In this document: positions 8,358 to 16,247 of the stretch, in pieces
Layout of the letters: every line of letters starts with the position of its first letter
Position numbering within the stretch: the stretch's first letter is position 1
Assembly: GCA_900321965.1 (NCBI GenBank)
Contig: ONYA01000031.1
Span: 1-36,143 of the forward strand
Source: an uncultured Prevotellaceae bacterium
GTDB taxonomy: Bacteria; Bacteroidota; Bacteroidia; Bacteroidales; Bacteroidaceae
DNA: 36,143 nucleotides
Direction: 5' to 3'
Notes under the pieces: generated by a model
Told to the model about the DNA's origin: nothing
Seen by the model: only the letters and a program-made list of their open reading frames with translations
The model's database searches: none
Program-made: the position numbers and the translations under genes

Positions 8358-8365
8358 CAAAATTA
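8358..8365 (-). promoter_or_regulatory. Promoter -7 element of the LysM-POT-NhaC-EEP operon
   Basis: Minus-strand TAATTTTG followed by CAGCG, a match to TAnnTTTG. It stands back to back with the plus-strand -7 element at 8408-8415, so the two transcription units diverge from about 50 bases and could share regulatory sites. Confidence 0.65.
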
Positions 8366-8407
8366 CAAAAAAAGCGCGGCACTTTCAACCTTTTTCATTA
8401 TTTTTTG

Positions 8408-8415
8408 TATCTTTG
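8408..8415 (+). promoter_or_regulatory. Promoter -7 element of the gliding-domain protein / uvrA unit
   Basis: TATCTTTG followed by CC, preceded by T-rich sequence. It lies 20 bases before the ATG at 8436. An earlier ATG at 8428 runs into a stop after two codons, which supports the 8436 start. Confidence 0.7.
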
Positions 8416-8435
8416 CCACCAAATTCAATGGCAAC

Positions 8436-9134
8436 ATGAGATTAAGAGACATTTTAATAGTCATAATTGGGTCGCTCTCGACAGCAGTTGCTGCCCAGAG
8501 TGTAGAACCTACGGCCTCCTATTTAACGGAACAGGGAACGGTAGATAAGTGGGAGAACATTTCCGGACAGGCACCACTCGAGGTGAGTTTCAGAGCCAAT
8601 CCCACGGGAATGGGCGACCACACGCCTGCCTACGAGTGGCACTTCAGCAAGAAAGGAGCCACAGAGGAGCTATTGGTACGTTACGAAGAGGACACATCTT
8701 ACAGGTTTATGGAGTCGGGGACTTTTGTCATAACTCTAAAGACAAAGTTGACGGACAGCGGCGCCGAGCTGGCAGACAAGAGCATTGAAGTGAACATCAG
8801 CGAAAGCAAACTGGAATTTCCAAATGCCTTCTCGCCCAACGGCGACGGCATCAACGACATCTATCGCGCCAAGCAGCCCGACGGCTATAAAAGCATTGTG
8901 GAGTTCCATGCCTATATCTTCAACCGCTGGGGACAGAAGTTGTATGAGTGGACGGACGTGTCGCAGGGATGGGACGGCAACTACAAAGGTTCTCCCGTCA
9001 AGGAGGGTGTCTACTTCGTGCTGGTAAAAGCTAAGGGTGCCGACGGTCGCGAATACAACATCAAGCGCGACATCAACCTGCTGAGGGGCTACGATCAAGA
9101 CTCGACCACAAACAATTCATCTACAGGAAACTGA
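8436..9134 (+). CDS. Secreted protein with PKD-like domain and gliding-motility (T9SS type B) C-terminal domain
   Basis: 232 residues. A signal peptide ([21 protein letters not shown]) is followed by a PKD-like domain at about 40-120 ([34 protein letters not shown]). A CHU_C domain covers about 128-218, with the family landmarks [48 protein letters not shown] and the IKRDINLLR strand. CHU_C is a type B sorting domain for T9SS, so the protein should be exported and held at the cell surface. At this length it is little more than a PKD plus sorting domain, which suggests a small adhesin or envelope subunit. uvrA begins 6 bases after its stop, so they share a transcript although their roles differ. 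Confidence 0.88.
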   Translation: MRLRDILIVIIGSLSTAVAAQSVEPTASYLTEQGTVDKWENISGQAPLEVSFRANPTGMGDHTPAYEWHFSKKGATEELLVRYEEDTSYRFMESGTFVITLKTKLTDSGAELADKSIEVNISESKLEFPNAFSPNGDGINDIYRAKQPDGYKSIVEFHAYIFNRWGQKLYEWTDVSQGWDGNYKGSPVKEGVYFVLVKAKGADGREYNIKRDINLLRGYDQDSTTNNSSTGN

Positions 9135-9140
9135 CGATTC

Positions 9141-12095
9141 ATGGAAGAGAAGATACAGGTTATCGGTGCCCGCGTCCACAACCTGAAAAACATCGACGTA
9201 GAGATTCCCCGCCACTCGCTGACGGTCATCACCGGACTCAGCGGCAGCGGTAAGTCGAGTCTGGCCTTCGACACCATCTATGCCGAAGGTCAGCGACGCT
9301 ATATAGAGACATTCTCTGCCTATGCCCGCAACTTCCTTGGCGGTCTGGAGCGTCCTGACGTGGACAAGATAACAGGACTCTCGCCCGTCATCAGCATCGA
9401 GCAGAAGACCACCAACAAGAACCCTCGCTCTACCGTAGGCACCACCACAGAAATCTACGACTACCTGCGACTGCTCTATGCCCGTGCCGGTAAGGCTTTC
9501 AGTTACTTGACGGGCGAGCCGATGGTGAAGTACACCGAGGAGCGTATCATCGAGATGATACAGCACAACTATGCCGAGCGGCGCATCCTCCTGCTCGCAC
9601 CACTGGTTCGCAGCCGCAAGGGTCACTACCGTGAACTGTTCGAGTCGATGCGCCGCAAGGGCTATCTGAACATCCGCGTCGACGGCGAGATGATGGAGAT
9701 AACCCAGGGCATGAAGGTCGACCGCTACAAGAGTCATGACATTGAAGTGGTGATTGACAAGCTGAGCCTCCCCCCCACCCCCTCCCAAGGAGGGGGAGAA
9801 GAGCGGCTTAAGAAATCAGTCAGTATCGCCATGAAGCAGGGTGACGGTCTCATTATGATCTTAGATGTAACCAAATCCCCCCTCCCCTCGGGAGGGGTCG
9901 GGGGTGGGCTTAAGTTTTTCTCCAAGCGTCTGATGTGTCCCACGTCAGGCATAAGTTACAGTGAACCAGCGCCTAACAACTTTTCATTCAACTCTCCCCA
10001 AGGGGCTTGTCCTCATTGCAAGGGTCTGGGTATCATCAACGAGATTGACCTGGAGAAAGTCATTCCCAACCGCAAACAGAGCATCTACGAAGGAGGCATC
10101 GTTCCGTTGGGAAAGTACAAGAACCAGATGATCTTTTGGCAGATTGATGCCATCTTGAAGAAGTACGACTTCAATCTGAAAACGCCCATCGAAGAATTGC
10201 CAGACGAGGCGCTCCAAGAGGTGCTTTACGGGTCGTTGGAGAATGTCCGCATCGACAAGGAACTGGTACATACGTCAAGCGACTACTTCGTGGCTTTCGA
10301 CGGCATCATCAAGTACCTGCGTCAGGTGATGGAAAACGACGACTCTGCCGCAGGACAGAAATGGGCCGACCAGTTCATGGCCGAAGTGCAATGCCCCGTC
10401 TGTCACGGTCAGCGACTGAACCGCGAGGCCCTGTCGTACAAGATTTGGGACAAGAACATCTCAGAGCTGGCCTCGATGGACATCAGCGAACTGCGAGAGT
10501 GGCTTGACCAAGCCGAAGAACATCTGGACAACCAGCAGCGGCAGATAGCCACCGAGATACTCAAAGAGATACGCACGCGTCTGGACTTCCTGCTCGAAGT
10601 AGGCCTCGACTACTTGGCCCTGAACCGCCCGTCGGCCTCGCTCTCGGGTGGCGAGAGTCAGCGCATCCGCCTGGCCACGCAGATAGGCTCGCAGCTGGTC
10701 AACGTGCTCTACATTCTCGACGAGCCGTCGATAGGCCTGCACCAGCGCGACAACGAGCGTCTCATCCGCTCGCTGAAGGAACTGCGCGACCTGGGCAACA
10801 CGGTTATCGTCGTAGAACACGACCGCGACATGATGCTGGCCGCCGACTACATCGTCGACATCGGCCCGCGGGCTGGCCGCAAAGGCGGCGAGGTGGTGTT
10901 CCAAGGAACACCCGAAGAGATGATGAAGGCGGATACGTTGACAGCCCGTTATCTTAACGGGCAAATGAGAAATGAGAAATCAGAAATGATGAATGAAAAT
11001 GAGAAATGTTTAAATGAGGCTGCGCCTACATCGTCGGAAGCCATTTCTTCATTTAATCATTCTAATTCCTCATTCACCATTCCTCATTCATCATTTGGAG
11101 CGAAGCTCCTTTTGAAGGGGTGCACCGGCAACAACCTGAAACACGTCGACGTGGAATTTCCATTAGGCAAGCTCATTCTCGTCACAGGCGTATCGGGCTC
11201 TGGCAAGTCGACGCTCATCAACGAGACCTTGCAGCCCATCCTCAGCCAGCACTTCTACCGTTCGCTGAAGCGTCCGATGCCCTACGACAGCATTGAGGGG
11301 CTAAAATATATAGATAAGGTGGTGAACGTCGACCAGAGTCCGTTGGGACGTACGCCCCGCTCCAATCCCGCCACCTATACGGGCGTGTTCAGCGACATCC
11401 GCACGCTGTTCGTCGGACTGCCCGAGGCCAAGATTCGCGGCTATAAGCCGGGACGCTTCTCGTTCAACGTCAAGGGCGGACGCTGCGAGGCCTGCGGCGG
11501 CAACGGCTACAAGACCATCGAGATGAACTTCCTGCCCGACATCCAGGTGCCCTGTGAGGAGTGTCACGGAAAACGCTACAACCGCGAGACCTTAGAGGTG
11601 CGCTACAAGGGAAAATCGATTGCCGACGTACTCGACATGACCATCAACCAGGCGGTGGAGTTCTTCGAGAATGTACCCGACATCCTGCGCAAAATCAAGA
11701 CCATACAGGACGTCGGTCTGGGCTACATCAAACTCGGGCAGCCCTCCACCACCCTCTCCGGCGGTGAGAGCCAGCGTGTCAAACTGGCCACCGAACTGTC
11801 GAAGAAGGATACTGGCAAAACACTCTACATTCTCGATGAGCCAACGACGGGACTGCATTTCGAGGACATCCGCATACTGATGCAGGTGCTGCGCCGACTG
11901 GTAGACCGCGGCAACACCGTCATCGTCATCGAGCACAACCTCGACGTCATCCGTCAGGCCGACTGGATTATCGACCTGGGACCTGAAGGCGGTCGGCGCG
12001 GAGGCGAGATACTGACGGTGGGCACGCCTGAAGAGGTAGCCTTGAGCAACCGGGGATTCACTGCTCATTTCCTGAAACAGGAACTGGGACTGTAA
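9141..12095 (+). CDS. uvrA: Excinuclease ABC subunit A (UvrA)
   Basis: 984 residues, about 40 more than usual. It is the damage-recognition ATPase of nucleotide excision repair and loads UvrB on damaged DNA. Both ABC halves are complete: Walker [13 protein letters not shown] near residue 32, signature [14 protein letters not shown], Walker [16 protein letters not shown]; then Walker [14 protein letters not shown], the zinc module [14 protein letters not shown]...[10 protein letters not shown], signature [16 protein letters not shown], and [15 protein letters not shown]. In the first zinc module one cysteine pair is replaced by CPTSG; I recall this from other Bacteroidota UvrA proteins. The extra length comes from three in-frame repeat insertions, at about residues 207-222, 246-257 and 608-654. 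None touches an ATP or zinc motif, so the protein is probably active. Confidence 0.97.
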   Translation: MEEKIQVIGARVHNLKNIDVEIPRHSLTVITGLSGSGKSSLAFDTIYAEGQRRYIETFSAYARNFLGGLERPDVDKITGLSPVISIEQKTTNKNPRSTVGTTTEIYDYLRLLYARAGKAFSYLTGEPMVKYTEERIIEMIQHNYAERRILLLAPLVRSRKGHYRELFESMRRKGYLNIRVDGEMMEITQGMKVDRYKSHDIEVVIDKLSLPPTPSQGGGEERLKKSVSIAMKQGDGLIMILDVTKSPLPSGGVGGGLKFFSKRLMCPTSGISYSEPAPNNFSFNSPQGACPHCKGLGIINEIDLEKVIPNRKQSIYEGGIVPLGKYKNQMIFWQIDAILKKYDFNLKTPIEELPDEALQEVLYGSLENVRIDKELVHTSSDYFVAFDGIIKYLRQVMENDDSAAGQKWADQFMAEVQCPVCHGQRLNREALSYKIWDKNISELASMDISELREWLDQAEEHLDNQQRQIATEILKEIRTRLDFLLEVGLDYLALNRPSASLSGGESQRIRLATQIGSQLVNVLYILDEPSIGLHQRDNERLIRSLKELRDLGNTVIVVEHDRDMMLAADYIVDIGPRAGRKGGEVVFQGTPEEMMKADTLTARYLNGQMRNEKSEMMNENEKCLNEAAPTSSEAISSFNHSNSSFTIPHSSFGAKLLLKGCTGNNLKHVDVEFPLGKLILVTGVSGSGKSTLINETLQPILSQHFYRSLKRPMPYDSIEGLKYIDKVVNVDQSPLGRTPRSNPATYTGVFSDIRTLFVGLPEAKIRGYKPGRFSFNVKGGRCEACGGNGYKTIEMNFLPDIQVPCEECHGKRYNRETLEVRYKGKSIADVLDMTINQAVEFFENVPDILRKIKTIQDVGLGYIKLGQPSTTLSGGESQRVKLATELSKKDTGKTLYILDEPTTGLHFEDIRILMQVLRRLVDRGNTVIVIEHNLDVIRQADWIIDLGPEGGRRGGEILTVGTPEEVALSNRGFTAHFLKQELGL
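9764..9800 (-). repeat. GC-rich palindromic repeat, copy 1 (inverted), inside uvrA
   Basis: CCCCCTCC (9778-9785) and GGAGGGGG (9789-9796) form a perfect 8-bp stem with a 3-base loop. Read on the minus strand, the element continues as GGGAGGGGGTGGGGGGGAGG followed by CT, the same layout as the copies at 9878 and 20006. It is translated in uvrA as [13 protein letters not shown]. Confidence 0.75.
9878..9911 (+). repeat. GC-rich palindromic repeat, copy 2, inside uvrA
   Basis: CCCCTCCC (9879-9886) and GGGAGGGG (9890-9897) form a perfect 8-bp stem around a CTC loop, followed by TCGGGGGTGGGCTT. It is translated in frame as [12 protein letters not shown], between two blocks of normal UvrA sequence. 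Copy 1 lies 80 bases upstream in the opposite orientation. Confidence 0.75.
10963..11097. repeat. AT-rich inverted-repeat element in the uvrA inter-domain linker
   Basis: The left arm (10963-11010) is made of AATGAGAAATGAGAAATC-type units. The right arm (11041-11097) is made of the complementary kind (CATTCCTCATTCATCATT). About 30 bases, including GGCTGCGCC, separate them. It stays open in frame and adds roughly 47 residues rich in Asn, Glu, Ser and Phe between the two ABC halves of UvrA. GGAGCGAAGCTCC directly after it (11097-11109) is a further perfect small hairpin. Confidence 0.65.
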
Positions 12096-12164
12096 GCCCG
12101 CAAATACTCAAACGTTTGCACGATTTTTTTGACGCGAAACGCTACAACCAACGAAGATTATGCT

Positions 12165-12172
12165 TACCTTTG
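12165..12172 (+). promoter_or_regulatory. Promoter -7 element of the 80-residue protein gene
   Basis: TACCTTTG followed by CAGCG, a perfect consensus match 37 bases before the ATG at 12210. Confidence 0.7.
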
Positions 12173-12209
12173 CAGCGTCAATAAATAAAAAGCAAACTAC
12201 TTAAAAACT

Positions 12210-12452
12210 ATGAAAAAATTCGTAATCGGTGACCGTCTTAAAGACGAGTGGATCTCAGTGCTCGACACAGAGAAGAAGAAGTTGGAGTTTACTAACCATC
12301 TGGCCAGCGCCAAGGAGTTTAACGACGAAGAACTGGCAAAGTCGCAACTGAAAGAGCTGCAGACAACGGGCTATTTCAGCGACCTGCAGATTTACGTGCT
12401 CGACAACAACAAGGCCTACAAGCCCGACGAGCGCGACACTTTCTTAGCATAG
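12210..12452 (+). CDS. Small hypothetical protein (80 residues)
   Basis: I do not recognise a named family. The protein begins MKKFVIGDRLKDEWISVLDT and is soluble-looking, charged (many Lys, Asp, Glu), with no signal peptide or membrane segment. It has a likely helix around residues 30-52 (SAKEFNDEELAKSQLKELQ) and a strand SDLQIYVLDN. It is flanked by a perfect promoter and a strong terminator, so it is very likely a real one-gene transcript. Codon use resembles its neighbours. The function is unknown. Confidence 0.75.
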   Translation: MKKFVIGDRLKDEWISVLDTEKKKLEFTNHLASAKEFNDEELAKSQLKELQTTGYFSDLQIYVLDNNKAYKPDERDTFLA

Positions 12453-12473
12453 TTAGTTTTTCTCGTATATAAG

Positions 12474-12511
12474 AACTCCCGCACCAGTCGTCAAGACTAC
12501 GTGCGGGAGTT
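12474..12511. terminator. Hairpin terminator between convergent genes
   Basis: AACTCCCGCAC (12474-12484) pairs perfectly over 11 bp with GTGCGGGAGTT (12501-12511) around a 16-base loop, followed by TATTGTTG. It lies between the 80-residue gene (+) and the convergent barrel gene (-), so it may serve both. Confidence 0.8.
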
Positions 12512-12537
12512 TATTGTTGTAATATAACAGAAAAGTC

Positions 12538-13185
12538 TTAGAAGTTCACACCGAAGTTGATGGACAGTTGGTTAGCGTGAATAGAGAAGTCGTCGTCGTC
12601 GGCAATATTGGTGACGCCAAGCTGATAGGCAACTTCCAGATAAAGCATATTGTACTCCAAGCCACAACCTAACTTGAAGCCCATATCATTACGATTGAGG
12701 AAATGATCAAAGACACTTTCCTTCATCTTTTCGGTTTGATTTGTTGCAGCATTCAGTTTCTCATACTCCAAGTCGCCGGCAATGCCGAGGGCAAAATAGG
12801 GGCCGATAAAGGGCAGGATTGCAATATCGTCGGTAGCCTTAATGCCGTACTTCACCAGGATGGGAATCTCCAAACAGTTCAAATCTGCCGTGAGCTTGCC
12901 GTCCTTACCACCGCGCTGGGTGTAGTAGAGACCACTCTCCAAGAACACAGGAGCACTCTGAGAGAGACGCAGGCCGATGATACCGGCAAGCGTGAAGCCA
13001 GCCTTCATGCCACTCAAGTCACTCTGTCCGAAATTCGTATCACCGCTCAGAGTACCGAGGGAAAGACCGAAACGTGCACCATAATAAACGTTCTGCTTGT
13101 CAAGCTCGAAACCACCGCTGGCGAACTGTGCAAATGAAGGCACAGCCAGCATCATTGCTACAATAGCAGTAAAAATCTTCTTCAT
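12538..13185 (-). CDS. PorT-family outer-membrane beta-barrel protein
   Basis: 215 residues from the ATG at 13185-13183. The frame extends further upstream, but MKKIFTAIVAMMLAVPSFAQ is a textbook signal peptide with a cleavage site after SFA, so this start is preferred. The mature part shows the barrel pattern of the family: YYGARFGLSLGTLSGD, AGIIGLRLSQSAPVFLESGL, LEIPILVKYGIKA, LPFIGPYFALGIAGD, GFKLGCGLEYNMLYLEVAYQLG and a C-terminal aromatic strand ending GVNF. This places it in the OMP_b-brl_2 (PorT) group, with no known specific role. It stands alone and converges on the 80-residue gene across a shared terminator. Confidence 0.82.
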   Translation of the reverse strand: MKKIFTAIVAMMLAVPSFAQFASGGFELDKQNVYYGARFGLSLGTLSGDTNFGQSDLSGMKAGFTLAGIIGLRLSQSAPVFLESGLYYTQRGGKDGKLTADLNCLEIPILVKYGIKATDDIAILPFIGPYFALGIAGDLEYEKLNAATNQTEKMKESVFDHFLNRNDMGFKLGCGLEYNMLYLEVAYQLGVTNIADDDDFSIHANQLSINFGVNF

Positions 13186-13421
13186 AATAATTAGCTTTTT
13201 AATGAATGATTTTGAAAAACTTTTGCAAAATAACGATTTTTTTCTCATATAGCCAAACAATTTAACTAAAAAGTGTGTTTTTACCCACTATTTATTGTTC
13301 CCTCACCCCTATAAGCCCATAGCAATTCCCCCGAGCACGCTACCTACATGCCAAACTGCTGTTTGCTGACACCTCTCACACCAACCACTGATTATCAGCA
13401 GTTTAGCGAAGAGTTTACCCA

Positions 13422-13476
13422 CACCAATGGTCGCACCAATACCCACACCAATACCCACACCAAGTGTCGCACCAAC
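13422..13476. repeat. 12-bp tandem repeat, four copies and a part
   Basis: CACCAATGGTCG, CACCAATACCCA (twice), CACCAAGTGTCG, then CACCAAC. The unit boundary is CACCAA; the second half alternates between two forms. Confidence 0.8.
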
Positions 13477-13489
13477 CACTCACAAAATG

Positions 13490-13581
13490 TTTCACGCCAA
13501 AGCAGAAAATTTCGCGGCCTCTCGCAAAAATTTCACGGCCTCTCAGAAAAATCTCACGGCCTCTCGCAAATGTTTCACGGG
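13490..13581. repeat. 21-bp tandem repeat, three copies plus flanking partial copies
   Basis: Units at 13510-13530, 13531-13551 and 13552-13572 follow the pattern TTTCACGGCCTCTCGCAAAAA with one to four changes each. A diverged copy precedes them (13490-13509) and TTTCACGGG follows. Confidence 0.8.
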
Positions 13582-13782
13582 CGGGCATGATACCCTGGTG
13601 TCACCACTGGTGCGACTTTAGGTGTGACTAAGTCCGGAAAGACAGGCATTGATTTTCAAGCAGTTAAGTGCCAGGTGTAAGAGGTGTCACCTACTTTTGG
13701 ATAATCAGGCGACAGATGTATTGAATAATCATTGTTGACTATCCGACACCTTGTGAGAATTATCATAAAGTTTCGTAAAACC

Positions 13783-13813
13783 TTTGACGTTTAACGGAAA
13801 ATGCGTACCTTTG
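13783..13813 (+). promoter_or_regulatory. Promoter of the FMN-binding protein / pepD operon
   Basis: TTTG at 13783-13786 and TACCTTTG at 13806-13813 are separated by 19 bases. This is the full Bacteroidetes -33/-7 arrangement and the best promoter in the window. It leaves an untranslated leader of about 150 bases. Confidence 0.8.
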
Positions 13814-13964
13814 CACACGTTATATACACCAGTATGGTGTATGATTGCTGCCGCTAACGGCAAAACAGATCACACGGCCCTGGGCCGTCGCGTGATTAAA
13901 CCAACGAAGGAAATTGACGTCAAAGACAACAAGTAAGTACTTATAAAAAAAATAACGAACCGAT
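13814..13964 (+). promoter_or_regulatory. Structured 5' leader of the FMN-binding / pepD operon
   Basis: Three hairpins can be drawn. ATACACC/GGTGTAT spans 13824-13842 (5-base loop). GCCG/CGGC spans 13850-13861 (CTAA loop). ATCAC-ACGGC pairs with GCCGT-(CGC bulge)-GTGAT across 13869-13897. A short ORF overlaps them. The sequence does not resemble the FMN riboswitch or another riboswitch that I recognise. A role as a regulatory leader is inference from structure and position only. Confidence 0.4.
13841..13936 (+). CDS. Candidate 31-residue leader ORF
   Basis: ATG at 13841 to TAA at 13934-13936 gives a 31-residue, basic and hydrophilic peptide starting MIAAANGKTDHTALGRRV. It lies 28 bases after the -7 element and 28 bases before the start codon of the FMN-binding protein. 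Its start codon is inside the right arm of the first leader hairpin. Nothing in it points to a known family. It may be a chance frame through a structured leader, a regulatory leader peptide or a real microprotein. Confidence 0.3.
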   Translation: MIAAANGKTDHTALGRRVIKPTKEIDVKDNK

Positions 13965-14363
13965 ATGAAAAAAAGCATTTTTGGTGCATTGGCACTGCTC
14001 GCTCTGACCGTCACCCTCATCAGTGCCGGCCAGAAAGACGATGAGATTATGACGAAGGAGAACGGTATGTATGTGGTCAACACCACAACGCTGGGCAAGG
14101 ACGTACAGGGCTACGTCAGCACGACTCCCGTCAAGGTCTACATCAAGAAGAACAAGGTGGAGAAGGTTGAGTTTCTGAAGAATCAGGAGACGCCCAAGTA
14201 TATGGCTCGTGTCAAGAAAGCTTTGCTGAACAAATGGGACGGTCTGAAGGTGAAGGACGCCGCTACACAGAAGGTCGACGGCGTGACTGGGGCTACCTTC
14301 TCGTCGGACGCCATCATCAAGAACGTTCAGTTAGCACTGGAATATTATCAGAAGCACAAATAA
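13965..14363 (+). CDS. Secreted FMN-binding (FMN_bind) domain protein
   Basis: 132 residues. The N-terminus (MKKSIFGALALLALTVTLISAG) is a signal peptide. The rest is a single FMN_bind domain ending in DGVTGATFSSDAI (residues 105-117). That motif is the flavinylation site D-x-x-[S/T]-G-A-[S/T], with Thr111 the residue to which ApbE would attach FMN through a phosphoester bond. Such small extracytoplasmic flavoproteins carry electrons outside the membrane, as in NqrC/RnfG or stand-alone flavin shuttles. No Nqr/Rnf, ApbE or other electron-transfer gene is adjacent, so the redox partner is unknown. It lies 9 bases before pepD and is clearly co-transcribed with it. Confidence 0.87.
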   Translation: MKKSIFGALALLALTVTLISAGQKDDEIMTKENGMYVVNTTTLGKDVQGYVSTTPVKVYIKKNKVEKVEFLKNQETPKYMARVKKALLNKWDGLKVKDAATQKVDGVTGATFSSDAIIKNVQLALEYYQKHK

Positions 14364-14372
14364 ACCGAAACT

Positions 14373-15833
14373 ATGGAAAAAAAAGATTTGAAACCGGCAG
14401 TTGTCTTCGAACAATTTGCCAAGATTAATGAGATTCCCCGCCCGTCGAAGCGCGAGGAGAAAATGATTGAATACCTCAAGAACTGGGGCGAGAGCCGCGG
14501 ACTCGACACAAAGGTCGACGAGACGGGCAACGTCATCATACGCAAGCCTGCCACTCCCGGCTACGAGAACCGCCGGACGGTTGTCCTGCAGAGCCACATG
14601 GATATGGTGTGCGACAAACTGGTCGACGTAGAGTTCGACTTCGACAACGACCCTATCCGTACCTATATCGACGGCGAGTGGCTGACCGCCGAGGGCACCA
14701 CCTTAGGTGCTGACGACGGCATCGGCTGCGCCATCGAACTGGCCATCCTCGACTCTGACGACGTAGAGCACGGCCCCATCGAGTGTGTCTTCACGCGCGA
14801 CGAGGAGACAGGCCTGACGGGTGCCGAAGGCATGAAGGCCGGTTTCATGACAGGCGACTACCTCATCAATCTCGACTCTGAGGACGAGGGCGAGATCTTC
14901 GTCTCGTGCGCTGGTGGTCGTAACACGCAGGCACAGTTCACCTTCCAGCGCGAGGACGCCCCCGCAGGCTCGTTCTTCATGCGCGGACAGCTGAAGGGTC
15001 TCGTTGGCGGACACTCTGGCGACGACATCAACAAGAAGCGCGCCAATGCCATCAAGGTGCTCGGCCGCTTCCTCTTCCAGACCATGCGCCGCTACGAGGG
15101 CGTGCGCCTGGCACAGTTCCACTCCGGCAAGCTCCACAACGCCATTCCCCGCGACGGTGAGTTCATCATCGCCGTACCCAACGACGTGAAAGAGAACGTA
15201 CGTGCCGACTGGAACATCTTCGCAGCTGAAGTCGAGGACGAGTTCCACGTTACCGACACCCAGATGCAGTGGCTCATGGAGAGCACCGATGCCCAGACGG
15301 TCATCGACCCTGCTGTTGCCCGTAACTTCGTCTGGGCCATCCAGGCTGTCGACAACGGCATCTACGCCATCTGTCAGGACGAGGCCCTCGGAGGTATGGT
15401 CGAGACGTCGTCGAACATCGCCAGCATCCACACCACAGAGACAGAAATCAATATCTTGTCGAGCCAGCGCTCAAACGTGATGTCGAACCTCGACAATATG
15501 TGTGCCACGATTCAGGCTGTCTTCGAACTGGCTGGTGCCAAGGCCGTCAGCAGCGACGGCTACCCCGCCTGGAAGATGCGCGCCGACTCGAAGCTGACGC
15601 AGATTGTCGTCGACACCTACAAGCAGCTGTTCGGCAAGCAGCCCATCGTTCGCGGTATCCATGCCGGTCTGGAGTGCGGCCTATTCTCAGAGCGCTATCC
15701 CAACCTCGATATGGTGAGCTTCGGCCCGACGCTGCGATTCGTCCATACGCCCGACGAACGTCTGCACATACCCACCGTCCAGATGGTTTGGGATCATCTG
15801 CTGGCTATTCTCAAGCAAATACCTCAGAAGTAA
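14373..15833 (+). CDS. pepD: Aminoacyl-histidine dipeptidase (Xaa-His dipeptidase, M20 family)
   Basis: 486 residues, the usual length. It hydrolyses dipeptides such as carnosine-type Xaa-His in the cytosol using two zinc ions. Family signatures are SHMDMVCDK (His75, Asp77), GADDGIGCA (bridging Asp115), TRDEETGLTGAEGM (general base Glu144/145), INLDSEDEG (Asp168), GLVGGHSGDDI in the lid domain, and a C-terminal GLECGLFSERYP and FVHTPDERLHI carrying the last zinc His. There is no signal peptide. It may work downstream of peptide import (a POT transporter lies elsewhere in the window). Its stop overlaps the start of the next gene by one base (TAATG). Confidence 0.95.
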   Translation: MEKKDLKPAVVFEQFAKINEIPRPSKREEKMIEYLKNWGESRGLDTKVDETGNVIIRKPATPGYENRRTVVLQSHMDMVCDKLVDVEFDFDNDPIRTYIDGEWLTAEGTTLGADDGIGCAIELAILDSDDVEHGPIECVFTRDEETGLTGAEGMKAGFMTGDYLINLDSEDEGEIFVSCAGGRNTQAQFTFQREDAPAGSFFMRGQLKGLVGGHSGDDINKKRANAIKVLGRFLFQTMRRYEGVRLAQFHSGKLHNAIPRDGEFIIAVPNDVKENVRADWNIFAAEVEDEFHVTDTQMQWLMESTDAQTVIDPAVARNFVWAIQAVDNGIYAICQDEALGGMVETSSNIASIHTTETEINILSSQRSNVMSNLDNMCATIQAVFELAGAKAVSSDGYPAWKMRADSKLTQIVVDTYKQLFGKQPIVRGIHAGLECGLFSERYPNLDMVSFGPTLRFVHTPDERLHIPTVQMVWDHLLAILKQIPQK

Positions 15834-16204
15834 TGCGTCGCTCATTATATATAATAATAGGTATAGCCATGCTGCTGTTCGCCTCGTGTGGACAGCAGCA
15901 TCAGGCTAAGACCGTCGTCCAGGAATTCGTTGACCAGCACGTCGCTGAACCGTCGGCACGGAGCGACATCAGCATCGTGAAGTTCGACTCCACCAACGTC
16001 ATCAACGACTCCGTCATCCTCGCCATGCGTGCCAATGCCGACACGATACAGCGCTACAAGAAACCCATCAAATATGCAGAAGGTTCCATCGGCGGCAAAC
16101 TCTATGTGGCACGCATTGCCTACACCATCTATGGCGTGGAATTCAGCGATACCTACTACCTGGACGACCAATTAACGCGTGTGATAGCCTTCAAAAGCAA
16201 CTAA
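15833..16204 (+). CDS. Small lipoprotein, unknown function
   Basis: 123 residues. The ATG at 15833 overlaps the pepD stop by one base, and the peptide from there is a clean lipoprotein signal: MRRSLYIIIGIAMLLFASCG with Cys19 as the lipidation site. A longer in-frame reading upstream lies inside pepD and is rejected. The mature part is mostly beta-like and hydrophilic (RSDISIVKFDSTNVINDS, GKLYVARIAYTIYGVEFSDTYYLDDQLT). I do not recognise a specific family; it resembles small Bacteroidales envelope lipoproteins. Coupled translation with pepD is likely. Confidence 0.75.
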   Translation: MRRSLYIIIGIAMLLFASCGQQHQAKTVVQEFVDQHVAEPSARSDISIVKFDSTNVINDSVILAMRANADTIQRYKKPIKYAEGSIGGKLYVARIAYTIYGVEFSDTYYLDDQLTRVIAFKSN

Positions 16205-16247
16205 AACCAACTAAATAAAACTTTTTCCGAAAAAAAACGGCAAAAGA

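Larger units (their letters stand above)
13367..13689. repeat. Inverted repeats bounding a tandem-repeat block
   Basis: TGACACCTCTCACACC at 13367-13382 is matched by the reverse complement of GGTGTAAGAGGTGTCA at 13674-13689 (15 of 16). CTGATTATC (13388-13396) and GATAATCAG (13699-13707) are a second inverted pair, the latter just outside the right boundary. GTCGCACC motifs inside the left half face GGTGCGAC at about 13609 in the right half. Confidence 0.5.
13186..13805. other. Non-coding, repeat-rich intergenic region
   Basis: About 620 bases between the barrel gene and the promoter of the FMN-binding gene. Two overlapping open frames exist on the plus strand, but they translate tandem repeats and lack a promoter or plausible protein character. 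The region contains a 12-bp tandem repeat, a 21-bp tandem repeat and a pair of 16-bp near-perfect inverted repeats around them, listed separately. Sequence outside 13367-13689 shows no clear structure. Confidence 0.7.

Noticed and set aside
9117-9788. Minus-strand frame of 223 codons over the start of uvrA
   Set aside because: Shadow of uvrA codons; no start signals, no recognised sequence.
13422-13581. CRISPR-like array
   Set aside because: Units are directly adjacent with no unique spacers, and no cas genes are near.
13348-13621. Two overlapping plus-strand frames in the repeat region
   Set aside because: They translate the 12- and 21-bp tandem repeats in different frames; no promoter and no protein-like pattern.
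13814-13964. FMN (RFN) riboswitch upstream of the FMN-binding gene
   Set aside because: The conserved RFN sequences are not recognisable and the hairpin layout differs; such genes are not usual FMN-riboswitch targets.
14703-15431. Minus-strand frame of 242 codons opposite pepD
   Set aside because: Antisense shadow; similar long frames occur opposite most GC-rich genes here.
15500-15832. Longer N-terminus for the small lipoprotein
   Set aside because: It lies within pepD in another frame; the lipoprotein signal begins at 15833.
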